DNA from: Mycobacterium simiae
GTDB lineage: Bacteria > Actinomycetota > Actinomycetes > Mycobacteriales > Mycobacteriaceae
Assembly: GCF_010727605.1 (NCBI RefSeq)
Contig: NZ_AP022568.1
Span: forward strand, 2,418,001-2,482,000
DNA: 64,000 nucleotides
Direction of reading: 5' to 3'
Part shown: positions 26,921 to 35,853 of the stretch, in pieces
Position numbering within the stretch: the stretch's first letter is position 1
How the letters are laid out: each line of letters starts with the position of its first letter
The notes under the pieces: model-generated
The model's input: only the letters and a program-made list of their open reading frames with translations
The model's database searches: none
Told to the model about the DNA's origin: nothing
Program-made: the position numbers and the translations under genes

Positions 26921-27375
26921 TCGCCCAGCGTCCACACCGCGACGCCGATCAGCACGAGGTCCTTGAGCAGGAACTGCCCCGGCAGCGCCGAGAGCACGGG
27001 TAACCCGGCAGCATGGCTGGCGACAACACCCGGTGTGGTGAACAGGAAGCTCAGCGTGCCAAGGAACAACACGATCGCCAGCGCACTGCCGAGCGCGGAC
27101 GCCCGCGGCCAGATCGGGTACAGCGCAATGAGCACGGCGGCAACGATTTCCATCGTCCCCAACGCACGCGCCACGGCGGTGAAACTGAGGAAGTCGTAGA
27201 TCCAACTCATCAGCGGGCTGTGTTGGATGAGGACGCGGGATTCCATCTTGATGTACTTGCCGAACCCGATCCAGGCCAAGACGACCACCAGACCGTATCG
27301 ACTGATCAGGTGACCCGCCCGGGTCAACGGTTGCGACAAGTGCTGGGCAGGTACGACGGTCCGGCTAGCGTTCAT
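26878..27375 (-). CDS. DUF417/YkgB-family membrane protein
   Basis: The 165-residue protein has about four membrane helices and the DUF417 pattern: GLVVVLAWIGFGKYIKMES near the N-terminus, SPLMSWIYDF, and FLLKDLVLIGVAVWTLGEAL at the C-terminus. The E. coli relative RclC/YkgB belongs to a reactive-chlorine response, but the family is otherwise uncharacterised. I start it at the ATG at 27375 (MNASRTVVPAQ); the frame stays open upstream with no family likeness. Its 3' end overlaps the remnant TetR on the other strand. Confidence 0.82.
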   Translation of the reverse strand: MNASRTVVPAQHLSQPLTRAGHLISRYGLVVVLAWIGFGKYIKMESRVLIQHSPLMSWIYDFLSFTAVARALGTMEIVAAVLIALYPIWPRASALGSALAIVLFLGTLSFLFTTPGVVASHAAGLPVLSALPGQFLLKDLVLIGVAVWTLGEALREKRSSDQPLG

Positions 27376-27446
27376 CGATAGACGTCCTTCCGACGGGGGC
27401 GCGGTGTGTCGGCTAAGAACGGTTACGAATCCCTGTCCCGTCGCGT

Positions 27447-27920
27447 TCAGCTCGGCGCATAACGATCGTGCAACCTGGCCAGCGTCGCCTCGATGCCCGA
27501 CGCGTTGGCCTTGGCGAACCCCATTCGCTCGTAGTACTTCAACTTCTTCTTCACGGTGCCAGCGTCGCGGTAGTCGAAGGTCTCGGTGACCCTGGTCAGG
27601 TTCGGGCCGAGCGGCTCGAACTTCCAGCGCCAGCGATGGCCCACCGGATGGCGCCATTCGATCAGTTCGTGCGGCTTGACCACAGTCACCGTACTGGTGA
27701 TGCGATACGGCAGACCCAGCATCTTCATGCTGGTCGAGAACTTGGCGCCCACGGTCAATACGTCGGGTGCGGTGATGTTGCCCCGTACCGTGCCCGACCC
27801 GTCCAGCTCCGGATGCCGCCGGGGGTCGGCCACCAATTCGTACAGCTCCGCGGCCGGCGCGGCGACATCAACCGATCTGCTCACCTGATGGGGTCCCGCG
27901 TCGACGATGACGACAGTCAT
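27447..27920 (-). CDS. SRPBCC (polyketide cyclase/START-like) family protein
   Basis: The 157-residue protein has the SRPBCC start, [20 protein letters not shown], then LVRGN-like strands and a C-terminal long helix. Characteristic segments are [19 protein letters not shown] and [20 protein letters not shown], matching the polyketide-cyclase/dehydrase group of hydrophobic-ligand-binding proteins. The ATG at 27920 ([12 protein letters not shown]) is preferred to one at 28034. It is on the same strand as, and 71 bp upstream of, the DUF417 gene. No ligand can be inferred. Confidence 0.82.
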   Translation of the reverse strand: MTVVIVDAGPHQVSRSVDVAAPAAELYELVADPRRHPELDGSGTVRGNITAPDVLTVGAKFSTSMKMLGLPYRITSTVTVVKPHELIEWRHPVGHRWRWKFEPLGPNLTRVTETFDYRDAGTVKKKLKYYERMGFAKANASGIEATLARLHDRYAPS

Positions 27921-28184
27921 GGTGTCTCCTTCCGCTACCCGGCAGCGTAGACCCGCTCGAGGTTCCACAGCGTTGCGGTGCCATGGCCGCTGGCTCGGCA
28001 CTTCACCGCCGGCCGGAGCAAACCCGAAGAGCACAGCGTGGCCACCGCGGGCCGCCGCTTTCCCGCTTTTCCACGACGCCGAGTGCGTCGCCGGCTACCT
28101 GTAATACACGGGTGTCGGCTGACGCTTCAGCAATGCCACCAAACATCGTCCGAGCCGCACAACTCCCAGGTAGGCTCCCCTGCC

Positions 28185-29261
28185 ATGGGTGCCCTGCGGT
28201 TCATCTGGCAACGCGTACTGGCGTTCGACCGGATTGGCTCGCGCATTCCGCAGCTCATTCAGATCTGGCTGACCGAGTTGTTCTTCGTAATGCCACTGAC
28301 CTTCTTCATCGGCAAAGTCATCGATATTCGCGGGGCATTCGGCGTGCCGGGGACGGGGGAACGGCTCGATGGGGTTTTCTGGGCCGCGCTCGTCGTCTCG
28401 CTGATCTTTGGCTTGCTGTTCGTGCGCTCACTGATCAAGCCGCGGGTGGTGGAGGGTTCGTGGACGCCGATGGTGCACGCCGACATCGGTCCGGTGACGG
28501 TCTACGGCGGCAATCGCGCGTGGACCGTGACCTACCCATATCTGACCAGCCACCCCTCCTACGCACTGCTGCTGCTGATCACCGCGCCGATACCGGCGGT
28601 GATGCTGGCCGCGACGACCAACCAGGGTGACAGCACGTTCTATTTTCGGGTGTCCGGCATCGTCGGTCTGATCATCCTCGGCTGCATGGCGCTGGCCCGC
28701 GTCTTGGCCTGGTACGTCTTTCGCCTCGGGCGCCGCCAGCTGGATGGGCGACTGGAAGACCTGCCGATGTCACAACGCCGGCTTGGCTGGGAGATCGCCT
28801 GGAAGCCGGTGCTCGTGCTGCTGCTGATGATGTACGCGATCGTTTGTATTCCGTTGGGCATCATGTGGTTTCGAGAACAGCGCACGATTGCCGCGCTGCC
28901 CGTGGTGACCGTGGCCGACGCCGACCACCCGGGCGACTACCGGCGCATCACAGGCACGATCGCCTCCCAACCCGTTTATTGGGCGCCCCGCGGTACCGGA
29001 CGCGGCGGCAACAACTACGCGGGTGCTGGGGTCCTGGTCACCCTGCCCTCGGGGGGTGAGGCGCTCATCCTTGCCGAAGCGCTGTCGGTAGCCGACTTCA
29101 AGGGCATGATGGCCGGTGTTCACGACGGCCGGCTGACCGCAACCGGCAAGGTCATCGACACCATCACCCCGACGCAGCGTGAGTACTACGGCTTCGATCT
29201 GAGCGCGTTCGCCCAGGCGCCTCCGGACGGGCGGGTATTGCTGTTGCTGTCGCAGCCGTGA
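28185..29261 (+). CDS. Multi-pass membrane protein of unknown function
   Basis: The 358-residue protein has at least five hydrophobic helices: WLTELFFVMPLTFFIGKVI, WAALVVSLIFGLLFVRSLI, LLLLITAPIPAVMLA, VSGIVGLIILGCMALARVL and LVLLLMMYAIVCIPLGIM. A roughly 110-residue C-terminal soluble part is rich in beta strands and Gly and may fold outside the membrane. I start it at the ATG at 28185 (MGALRFIWQRV) rather than upstream in-frame starts with no likeness to membrane protein. I do not recognise the family. It stands alone between the SRPBCC gene (divergent) and the copper ATPase. Confidence 0.75.
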   Translation: MGALRFIWQRVLAFDRIGSRIPQLIQIWLTELFFVMPLTFFIGKVIDIRGAFGVPGTGERLDGVFWAALVVSLIFGLLFVRSLIKPRVVEGSWTPMVHADIGPVTVYGGNRAWTVTYPYLTSHPSYALLLLITAPIPAVMLAATTNQGDSTFYFRVSGIVGLIILGCMALARVLAWYVFRLGRRQLDGRLEDLPMSQRRLGWEIAWKPVLVLLLMMYAIVCIPLGIMWFREQRTIAALPVVTVADADHPGDYRRITGTIASQPVYWAPRGTGRGGNNYAGAGVLVTLPSGGEALILAEALSVADFKGMMAGVHDGRLTATGKVIDTITPTQREYYGFDLSAFAQAPPDGRVLLLLSQP

Positions 29262-29351
29262 TCGGTGGGCGCCCGGCCGCCCATCCGCGTCATCGGACAG
29301 GCAGAATCGTTGCGGTATCTGGCGGAGCGACTCTTCGACGCTGCCGCCCCA

Positions 29352-29396
29352 GGGGTGTATAAGTGAGCTAGAAGATTTACCCCCGGGGGGTATAAG
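29352..29396. promoter_or_regulatory. Copper-responsive (RicR/CsoR-like) operator before the P-type ATPase
   Basis: TACCCCCGGGGGGTA at 29378-29392 fits the mycobacterial RicR consensus TACCC-N5-GGGTA exactly. A related direct repeat is present: GGGGTGTATAAG (29352-29363) and GGGGGGTATAAG (29385-29396), spaced 33 bp or about three helical turns. TATAAG could also serve as the -10 element. It lies just before the ATPase ribosome site GAAAGGA and its ATG at 29408, so Cu(I)-triggered release of the repressor would switch the gene on. Confidence 0.7.
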
Positions 29397-29407
29397 AAAG
29401 GAACGCC

Positions 29408-31675
29408 ATGGCGACGCGCGCGATCAGCAATCTGGAGTTGAGCATCACCGGCATGACGTGCGCCTCCTGCGCGGCCCGGCTGGAAAAAGCGCTCAACAGC
29501 CTCGACGGCGTGGCGGCGGCCGTGAACTTCGCGACGGAACGGGCCACCGTCGCCGTGCCGGCCGACTACGACCCACAATTGCTGGTCGACGAGGTCAAGA
29601 AGGCCGGATATTCCGCCGTGCTGCCGCGACCACACCAGGCGGCCAACCGCGCCGACGACCTCGAGCTGTCGTCGCTGCGCAATCGGCTGCTTGCCGCGGT
29701 CCTACTCGCGACGCCGGTGATCGCGATGGCAATGGTCCCCGCGCTGCAGTTCCGGTACTGGCAGTGGGTGTCGCTGGCGCTGGCCGCCCCGGTGGTCGGG
29801 TGGGCGGGCTCGCCGTTTCACGCCGCCGCCTGGACGAACCTCAAGCACCGCGCGGCCACCATGGACACGCTGATCTCGATCGGCACGCTGTCGGCGTTCA
29901 TGTGGTCGTTGTACGCGCTGTTGTTCGGGACAGCCGGCCACTCGCACCTGCGCCACGGCTTCGCGCTGACGGCCGAGCGCGGCGACGCGGCGGGCAACAT
30001 CTACCTCGAAGTCGCCGCCGGAGTGACTCTGTTCGTCCTGGCCGGGCGGTATTTCGAGAAGCGTGCCAAGCGGCGGGCCGGTGCCGCCCTGCACGCCCTG
30101 CTGGAGCTCGGCGCCAAGGACGTCGCAGTGCTGCGCCCCGACCGGGACGGCGACGAAAGCCGCATCCCGATCGAGGAACTCCGAGTCGGCGACCTGTTCG
30201 TGGTGCGTCCCGGCGAGAAGATCGCGACCGACGGGATCGTCGTGTCGGGCTCCTCGGCCGTGGACGCCGCGTTGCTGACGGGCGAGTCCGTCCCAACCGA
30301 GGTCGGCGAGGGCGACGCCGTCACCGGCGCCACCGTCAACGCCGGTGGACGCCTGGTCGTGCGGGCCACCCGCGTCGGTGCGGATACCCAGCTGGCGCGG
30401 ATGGCCAGGATGGTCGAAGCGGCGCAATCGGGCAAGGCGAGCGTGCAGCGGCTTGCGGACCGCGTCTCCGGCGTCTTCGTCCCAATCGTCGTTGGCATCG
30501 CGGTGGCCACCCTGGTGGGGTGGCTCGTCGCAGGGTTCGGTGTCGCCGCCGCGTTCTCGTCGGCGGTGGCGGTGCTGATCATCGCGTGTCCGTGCGCGTT
30601 GGGGCTGGCCACCCCGACCGCACTGTTGGTTGGTACGGGTCGCGCGGCTCAGCTCGGGGTCCTGATCAAGGGACCAGAGGTGCTGGAATCCACCCGCGCG
30701 GTCGACACCATCGTGCTGGACAAGACCGGCACCGTGACTACCGGCAGGATGAATCTCGTCGCGGTCGTCCCCGCGCCCGGCGTCGACCGTGCGACGCTGT
30801 TGCGCTACGCCGGAGCGCTCGAGGACGCCTCCGAGCACCCCGTCGGCCAGGCGATCGCGAAGGCCGCCGTCGCCGAACTCGGCACGCTGCCCACGGCCGA
30901 AGGCTTCACCAATGTGCAGGGCAAGGGCGTGCACGGCGTCGTCGAGGGCCACACCGTGGTCGTCGGACGGGCGAGTCTGCTGGCCGACTGGTCCCAGTAC
31001 CTGGACCCGGCACTCACGCCGGAGCTGGTCGCCGCCAAACTTCGAGCCGAGAGCGAAGGTAAGACCGCGGTCGTCGTCGGCTGGGACGGCAGCGCCCGCG
31101 GGGTCCTCGTGATCGCCGACACCGTGAAGCCCACCAGTGCCGAGGCCGTCCGGCAGTTCAAGCGGCTCGGCCTCACTCCGATCCTGCTCACGGGCGACAA
31201 CGAGATCGTGGCGGACCGCATCGCCGGCGAGCTCCGGATCGCCCACGTCATCGCCGAGGTGCTGCCCGCCGACAAGGTTGCCGTGATCGCGCGCCTGCAG
31301 TCCGACGGCAAGGTCGTCGCAATGGTCGGCGACGGGGTCAACGACGCCGCCGCCCTGGCGACCGCCGATCTGGGCCTGGCGATGGGCACCGGGACGGATG
31401 TGGCCATCGAGGCCGCCGATCTGACCCTGGTGCGGGGCGATCTGCGCGCCGCCGCCGATGCGATCCGGCTGTCCCGCAGGACGTTGGCCATCATCAAGAT
31501 GAACCTGTTTTGGGCGTTCGGCTACAACGTGGCCGCGATCCCGCTGGCCGCCGCCGGCCTACTCAACCCGATGCTCGCCGGCGCGGCGATGGCCTTTTCC
31601 AGCGTCTTCGTCGTCGGAAACAGCTTGCGGCTGCGCTCCTTCGCGAGCACGATCCGTTCCGGCGATATGGGATAG
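29408..31675 (+). CDS. Copper-type P1B-ATPase
   Basis: The 755-residue transporter has one N-terminal heavy-metal domain with GMTCASC (Cys18 and Cys21). It continues with the actuator TGESVPTE, the ion-binding CPC motif (IIACPCALG, about 394-396), the phosphorylation loop DKTGTVTTG (Asp438), an HP motif (SEHPVGQA), and the hinge [13 protein letters not shown] with a CxxC metal domain indicates Cu(I)/Ag(I) export across the cytoplasmic membrane. It resembles mycobacterial CtpA/B/V but I cannot choose among them. A RicR/CsoR-like operator lies directly upstream. It is not next to a csoR gene here. The downstream esterase gene starts about 45 bp later and may be cotranscribed. Confidence 0.93.
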   Translation: MATRAISNLELSITGMTCASCAARLEKALNSLDGVAAAVNFATERATVAVPADYDPQLLVDEVKKAGYSAVLPRPHQAANRADDLELSSLRNRLLAAVLLATPVIAMAMVPALQFRYWQWVSLALAAPVVGWAGSPFHAAAWTNLKHRAATMDTLISIGTLSAFMWSLYALLFGTAGHSHLRHGFALTAERGDAAGNIYLEVAAGVTLFVLAGRYFEKRAKRRAGAALHALLELGAKDVAVLRPDRDGDESRIPIEELRVGDLFVVRPGEKIATDGIVVSGSSAVDAALLTGESVPTEVGEGDAVTGATVNAGGRLVVRATRVGADTQLARMARMVEAAQSGKASVQRLADRVSGVFVPIVVGIAVATLVGWLVAGFGVAAAFSSAVAVLIIACPCALGLATPTALLVGTGRAAQLGVLIKGPEVLESTRAVDTIVLDKTGTVTTGRMNLVAVVPAPGVDRATLLRYAGALEDASEHPVGQAIAKAAVAELGTLPTAEGFTNVQGKGVHGVVEGHTVVVGRASLLADWSQYLDPALTPELVAAKLRAESEGKTAVVVGWDGSARGVLVIADTVKPTSAEAVRQFKRLGLTPILLTGDNEIVADRIAGELRIAHVIAEVLPADKVAVIARLQSDGKVVAMVGDGVNDAAALATADLGLAMGTGTDVAIEAADLTLVRGDLRAAADAIRLSRRTLAIIKMNLFWAFGYNVAAIPLAAAGLLNPMLAGAAMAFSSVFVVGNSLRLRSFASTIRSGDMG

Positions 31676-31719
31676 TTGGTCTGGCCTACCGGGTTTCACA
31701 GCTTCTGAGGTCTGCTCGC

Positions 31720-33105
31720 TTGCCCCAATTCGTCGGACAACTGTCCCTGCTGCACGGCTGGTTGCCACTCGCAACACAAGCACTGGCGCTCTTTGTGGCC
31801 CTGGTCGTCGTCATCGACTGGCGCCGGCGCGGCTGGTGGCGGGGCGCGCTGCCGGTGGCGCTGATCGCCGGGGCGGCCGTGACGGCGCTGGCGTATTGGT
31901 ACATCGTCTCGCTCGGGGTCGCCGGCGACCCGGCGCCCAAGACGCTGTGGGTGTGGATCGCGATGAGCGGAGTGACCGCCGCGGTCCTGCTGCTGGGCTG
32001 GAAGGGCGCCCGCTGGTGGCGTCGGGCAGTCGCGGTGGTCTCCGTCCCGCTGTGCGTGTTGTGCGCGGGCATGTCCCTGAACGTCTGGGTCGGCTATTTC
32101 CCCACCGTGCTCGCGGCGTGGAGCCAGCTGACGTCCGGGCCGCTGCCCGATCAGATCGACCGGCTCCAGGTCACCGCCATGCAGGTCGCGGGGACCAAGC
32201 CGGACAAGGGTGTCGTCGTTCCGGTCAACATCGGCTCTGACAAATCCGACTTTCCGCACCGGCAGGAACTCGTCTATCTGCCCCCGGCGTGGTTCAACAC
32301 CAACCCCCCACCCCGACTGCCGACGGTCATGATGATCGGCTCGGCGTTCAACCTGCCGTCCGACTGGCTCGGGCCCGGCGGCGCCTTCACCGCCATCGAC
32401 GGATTTGCCGCCCGCCATCACGGTTTCGCGCCGGTCTTCGTGTTCCCCGATCCCACCGGCGCGTTCGACAACGACACCGAGTGCGTCAACGGACGCCGCG
32501 GCAACGCTGCCGACCACCTGACGAAAGAGGTGGTGCCGTTCATGGTGTCCAACTTCGGCGTCAGCACCGACCGGACGAACTGGGGTGTCGCCGGCTGGTC
32601 GATGGGCGGCACCTGCGCCGTCACCCTGGCCGTCATGCATCCGCAGTTGTTCAGCGCATTCGTCGACATCGCCGGCGATTTCCGGCCCAACATCGGCGGC
32701 AAGGACCAGACCATCGCCCAGCTGTTCGGCGGTAACACCGCAGCCTGGGTCGACTTCGACCCGCTCACGGTGATGACCCGACACGGCCGCTACACCGGGT
32801 TGTCCGGATGGTTCGACATTCCCACGCCGCCCGGAGCGCACAACGTCGCGCAGGCGGCCGACCCGAGCCTGGCGACTACCGCGGCGGCCAACCCGGAAGG
32901 CCAAGACGCGGCGGCGCACGCACTGTGCACCATCGCCAAGGCCAACGGAATCAGTTGCGCGGTGGTGACCCAGCCGGGCAAACACGACTGGCCGTTCGCC
33001 GCCCAGGCATTCGACGCGTCGTTGCCCTGGCTCGCCTCGGCGCTGGGCACACCCGGTGTCGAGCCGACGCAGTTGCCGCAACGAGCTGCCGGCGAGCCGC
33101 ACTGA
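31720..33105 (+). CDS. Membrane-anchored esterase-D/antigen-85-like hydrolase
   Basis: The protein (about 461 residues from a TTG at 31720) begins with four hydrophobic helices, then a long extracytoplasmic alpha/beta hydrolase domain. The nucleophile elbow is GWSMGGTCAVTLAV, preceded by NWGVAGW. A catalytic Asp is likely near DFDPLTVMTRHG, and the His is in QPGKHDWPFAAQAF. This matches the esterase-D/mycolyltransferase superfamily to which antigen 85 belongs, in the version fused to membrane helices seen in mycobacteria. The frame is open back into the ATPase gene, so the start is uncertain. It probably acts on an envelope ester at the outer face of the membrane. Confidence 0.75.
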   Translation: MPQFVGQLSLLHGWLPLATQALALFVALVVVIDWRRRGWWRGALPVALIAGAAVTALAYWYIVSLGVAGDPAPKTLWVWIAMSGVTAAVLLLGWKGARWWRRAVAVVSVPLCVLCAGMSLNVWVGYFPTVLAAWSQLTSGPLPDQIDRLQVTAMQVAGTKPDKGVVVPVNIGSDKSDFPHRQELVYLPPAWFNTNPPPRLPTVMMIGSAFNLPSDWLGPGGAFTAIDGFAARHHGFAPVFVFPDPTGAFDNDTECVNGRRGNAADHLTKEVVPFMVSNFGVSTDRTNWGVAGWSMGGTCAVTLAVMHPQLFSAFVDIAGDFRPNIGGKDQTIAQLFGGNTAAWVDFDPLTVMTRHGRYTGLSGWFDIPTPPGAHNVAQAADPSLATTAAANPEGQDAAAHALCTIAKANGISCAVVTQPGKHDWPFAAQAFDASLPWLASALGTPGVEPTQLPQRAAGEPH

Positions 33106-33312
33106 TCCGTGACCTGGTCGAGACCGCACCGTGACCATCGCAGCTCCGCGGCACTTTCCGCTCAAAATTCACAGCTGACCCTCCCGTAACGAAACCGACG
33201 AGTGCATGTTGACGGTGGTACGGTTCGCTGCTGTGGCTGGGAAGTTTGGCAAGCTAGGCGACCCGCACGCGGGCACGCCCAAGCGCCACCGCAGCGCAAA
33301 CGAGGCCGTGCC

Positions 33313-34137
33313 ATGGAAGAGCTGAAGCGCCGTCGTTTCCTCGGCTCACTCGCCGCGGCCGCGGTCGCCAGCGTCGGCCTGGCCCGCCTCATCGTCGATC
33401 CGCAGCCGCGCACGTTCGCGCAAGCCCCGCTCGGGTCGACCGCGACCTCCGGTCCGGCGGCGCCGTCGCCGGCCGGCTTGTTACCGCCGCCCCCGCTCAG
33501 TGCCCGCATCCCGCTACCCGGCGGTGGTGCGCTGATGAAGCTCCCCGGCGACGGCGACCTCCTCGCACTGACCCTGGACGACGGGGTCAACAGCGATGTC
33601 GTGCGGGCCTACACCCAACTCGCCAAGGACACCGGCCTGCGGATGACGTTCTTCGTCAACGGCATCTACAGCTCCTGGACCGAGAATCTGGATTTGCTAC
33701 GGCCGCTGGTGGAATCGGGACAGATCCAGCTCGGCAATCACACCTGGTCGCACCCGGACCTGACCTCCGTGCCGGAAACCAAGGTCGCCGAAGAACTCAA
33801 ACGCAATGACGACTTCCTGAAGAAGACCTACGGCGTCGGCGCGAAGCCGTATTACCGGCCGCCCTACGCCAAGCGCAACGCCACCGTTGACGCCGTCGCG
33901 TCCTACCTGGGGTACACGGTCCCGACCCTGTGGTCCGGTTCGCTGTCGGATTCCACGCTGATCACCGAGGAGTACATCCTCAAGATGGCCGACGAGTACT
34001 TCACCCCCCAGTCGATCGTGATCGGTCACCTCAACCACCTGCCGGTCACCCATGTGTATCCGCAACTGGTCGACACCATCCGCGATCGGAACCTGCGGAC
34101 CGTCACACTCAACGACGTGTTCCTCAGAACGCCCTGA
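33313..34137 (+). CDS. Tat-exported polysaccharide deacetylase (CE4)
   Basis: The 274-residue protein begins MEELKRRRFLGSLAAAAVAS, a twin-arginine signal with RRRFLG and a hydrophobic core. A Pro/Ala-rich linker follows, then a CE4 NodB-like domain: LALTLDDGVNSD (catalytic base and metal Asp), GNHTWSHPDL (metal-binding His pair), YYRPPYAKRN, and a closing VIGHLNHLP. It should remove N- or O-acetyl groups from an envelope or external polysaccharide. The ATG at 33313 is favoured because the signal peptide starts there; the frame is open upstream to 33202. It is about 200 bp after the esterase gene, another envelope-facing enzyme. Confidence 0.88.
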   Translation: MEELKRRRFLGSLAAAAVASVGLARLIVDPQPRTFAQAPLGSTATSGPAAPSPAGLLPPPPLSARIPLPGGGALMKLPGDGDLLALTLDDGVNSDVVRAYTQLAKDTGLRMTFFVNGIYSSWTENLDLLRPLVESGQIQLGNHTWSHPDLTSVPETKVAEELKRNDDFLKKTYGVGAKPYYRPPYAKRNATVDAVASYLGYTVPTLWSGSLSDSTLITEEYILKMADEYFTPQSIVIGHLNHLPVTHVYPQLVDTIRDRNLRTVTLNDVFLRTP

Positions 34138-34285
34138 CGGCAACGGAATTGACCGTGCACCGGCCCGATCCGCAACGACTCGGTGGCCTGGAGTGGGTGC
34201 GTCGTACCCCACCGGCCGGATGAGCCTGCAAGTCAGTGCGGCTTCCCGCTGGCCGGGCTGCTGGGCCCGTTCGAGTCCTGAGCTC

Positions 34286-34900
34286 TCAGTCCGCCGGGTG
34301 GTGCAGCATCCCGTCGATCAACCGGTGCAGCACTTGACGGGTCTCGCGGCGGGCTCGCTTCGGATCGTCGGACGTGGCGATGAACATCGCCGCCTCATCG
34401 AGCGCGCCGATCAGCACATGCGCGAGCGGTCGCATCGGTTGCCGCGCCAATTGGCCCGCCTTCATCGCCTCGGTGAGCAGCTGCTCGGTCATACCCAGGC
34501 TGTATCGCTGGGCGACGTCGCGGAATCCCGCCCACCCCAGCACGCTCGGCGCGTCGAGCAGGATCAGCTGGCGCACCTCGGGGTCGCCGGAGACGTTGAG
34601 CCACGCATCGACCGCGGCGCGGAGCATGTCGGCCGGCGTCGCCGCGTCCGATTCGGCCACCACGCGGGCCATGCGCGCCATCACGTCTTGTTCGACGACT
34701 TCGACGACCTCTTTGAATAGCGCTGCCTTATCGGCGAATTGGTGATACATGGCCCCGCGGGTCACACCGGCGGTAGTCGCGATCTCGGGCGTGCCCACCT
34801 CGGCGTAGCCCCGCTCGCCCCATAAGCGACGGGCGGCCGAAATCAGCGCGTCGCGGGTCGCTGCGGAGCGCTCGATCTGAGTCCGTCTCTTGCTTTCCAT
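34286..34900 (-). CDS. TetR-family transcriptional regulator
   Basis: The 204-residue TetR protein has the helix-turn-helix block RDALISAARRLWGERGYAEV, then GTPEIATTAGVTRGAMYHQF with FADKAALF. The C-terminal effector domain includes LILLDAPSVLGWAGFRDVAQ, a pattern shared with several mycobacterial TetR repressors. It starts at the ATG at 34900 and is divergent from the alpha/beta hydrolase gene at 34969. The 68-bp gap is filled with matching half-sites (34906-34943), so autorepression plus control of the hydrolase and the downstream SDR is the simplest reading. Confidence 0.92.
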   Translation of the reverse strand: MESKRRTQIERSAATRDALISAARRLWGERGYAEVGTPEIATTAGVTRGAMYHQFADKAALFKEVVEVVEQDVMARMARVVAESDAATPADMLRAAVDAWLNVSGDPEVRQLILLDAPSVLGWAGFRDVAQRYSLGMTEQLLTEAMKAGQLARQPMRPLAHVLIGALDEAAMFIATSDDPKRARRETRQVLHRLIDGMLHHPAD

Positions 34901-34905
34901 ACAAC

Positions 34906-34943
34906 CTGTTGGTAACTTACGAACAGACAGCCTGTTTGTAAGT
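34906..34943. promoter_or_regulatory. Three-half-site TetR operator between regulator and hydrolase
   Basis: Two overlapping palindromes share one arm. The first is CTGTTGGTAA (34906-34915) against TTACGAACAG (34917-34926) around a central C, with one mismatched pair. The second is ACTTACGAACAG (34915-34926) against CTGTTTGTAAGT (34932-34943) with a 5-bp spacer and one mismatch. The half-site is CTGTTnGTAAnT. This fits two TetR dimers bound across both divergent promoters. Confidence 0.75.
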
Positions 34944-34968
34944 GTATATCCCGATGTAGGAGCCTTTC

Positions 34969-35799
34969 ATGTCGACGATCGACATTAGTGCCGGAACCAT
35001 CCATTACGAAGCAACCGGACCCGAAGACGGCAGGCCCGTCGTGTTCGTCCACGGCTACATGATGGGGGGACAACTGTGGCGCCAGGTCAGCGAACGCCTC
35101 GCCGACCGCGGTCTGCGGTGCATCGCCCCCACCTGGCCGCTCGGTGCACACCCGCAACCGCTGCGCCCCGGCGCCGACCGCACCATCGGCGGTGTCGCGC
35201 ACATCGTCGCCGACACGCTGGCGGCCCTGAACCTCGACGACGTGGTGCTGGTCGGCAACGACACCGGTGGTGTGGTCACCCAACTGGTCGCGGTACATCA
35301 CCCCGAACGGCTCGGTGCGCTCGTACTGACGAGTTGTGATGCGTTCGAACACTTTCCGCCGCCGATCCTCAAGCCGGTAATCCTGGCCGCCAAGTCGAAG
35401 ACGACGTTCCGGGCCGTCGCCCAGGCCATGCGGGTGCCCGCGGCGCGCAACCGTGCGTTCGACGGCCTGGCGCATCGCAATATCGACGATCTCACCGAGG
35501 CCTGGGTGCGCCCCGGTCTGGCCGACCCTGCCATCGCCGAAGACCTACGGCAACTGACCCTTTCGCTGCGCCCCGAGGTGACCCTGGACGTCGCCGCCCG
35601 GCTCCCCGAATTCGACAAGCCGGCACTCATCGCCTGGTCGCGCGACGACGTGTTCTTCGACCTCGTCGACGGCGAACGGCTGGCCGCGACCATCCCGCAC
35701 GCCAAGCTCGAAGTCATCGACGGAGCGCGGACCTTTTCGATGGTGGACCGGCCGGACGTGCTCGCCGATCTGCTTTCGACGATTGCGGTGCGCACCTAG
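34969..35799 (+). CDS. Alpha/beta hydrolase with Asp nucleophile elbow
   Basis: The 276-residue alpha/beta hydrolase has the oxyanion segment VFVHGYMMGGQLW and a nucleophile elbow VLVGNDTGGVVTQL, in which Asp replaces Ser as in dehalogenase/epoxide-hydrolase-type enzymes. A second acidic site lies near IAWSRDDVFFD. Where the catalytic His is expected the sequence reads EVIDGARTFSMVDRPDVL, with no His, so the mechanism may differ. The start at 34969 follows TAGGAGCC. The divergent TetR and palindromic operator suggest induction by substrate. The SDR 54 bp downstream may be in the same transcript. Confidence 0.87.
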   Translation: MSTIDISAGTIHYEATGPEDGRPVVFVHGYMMGGQLWRQVSERLADRGLRCIAPTWPLGAHPQPLRPGADRTIGGVAHIVADTLAALNLDDVVLVGNDTGGVVTQLVAVHHPERLGALVLTSCDAFEHFPPPILKPVILAAKSKTTFRAVAQAMRVPAARNRAFDGLAHRNIDDLTEAWVRPGLADPAIAEDLRQLTLSLRPEVTLDVAARLPEFDKPALIAWSRDDVFFDLVDGERLAATIPHAKLEVIDGARTFSMVDRPDVLADLLSTIAVRT

Positions 35800-35853
35800 C
35801 CCGCTTTGTCCCGGGGGTAGTGGTCGTTTTGCCGGCCGTATACCGTTTCGCCC

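Noticed and set aside
29702..31246. 514-codon reverse-strand frame opposite the copper ATPase
   Set aside because: It is an antisense shadow in GC-rich DNA, with no family motifs, opposite a gene with every P-type ATPase motif.
31696..33165. 489-codon reverse-strand frame opposite the esterase gene
   Set aside because: Low-complexity Arg/Gly/Asp-rich translation with no domain; the forward frame has a full hydrolase signature.
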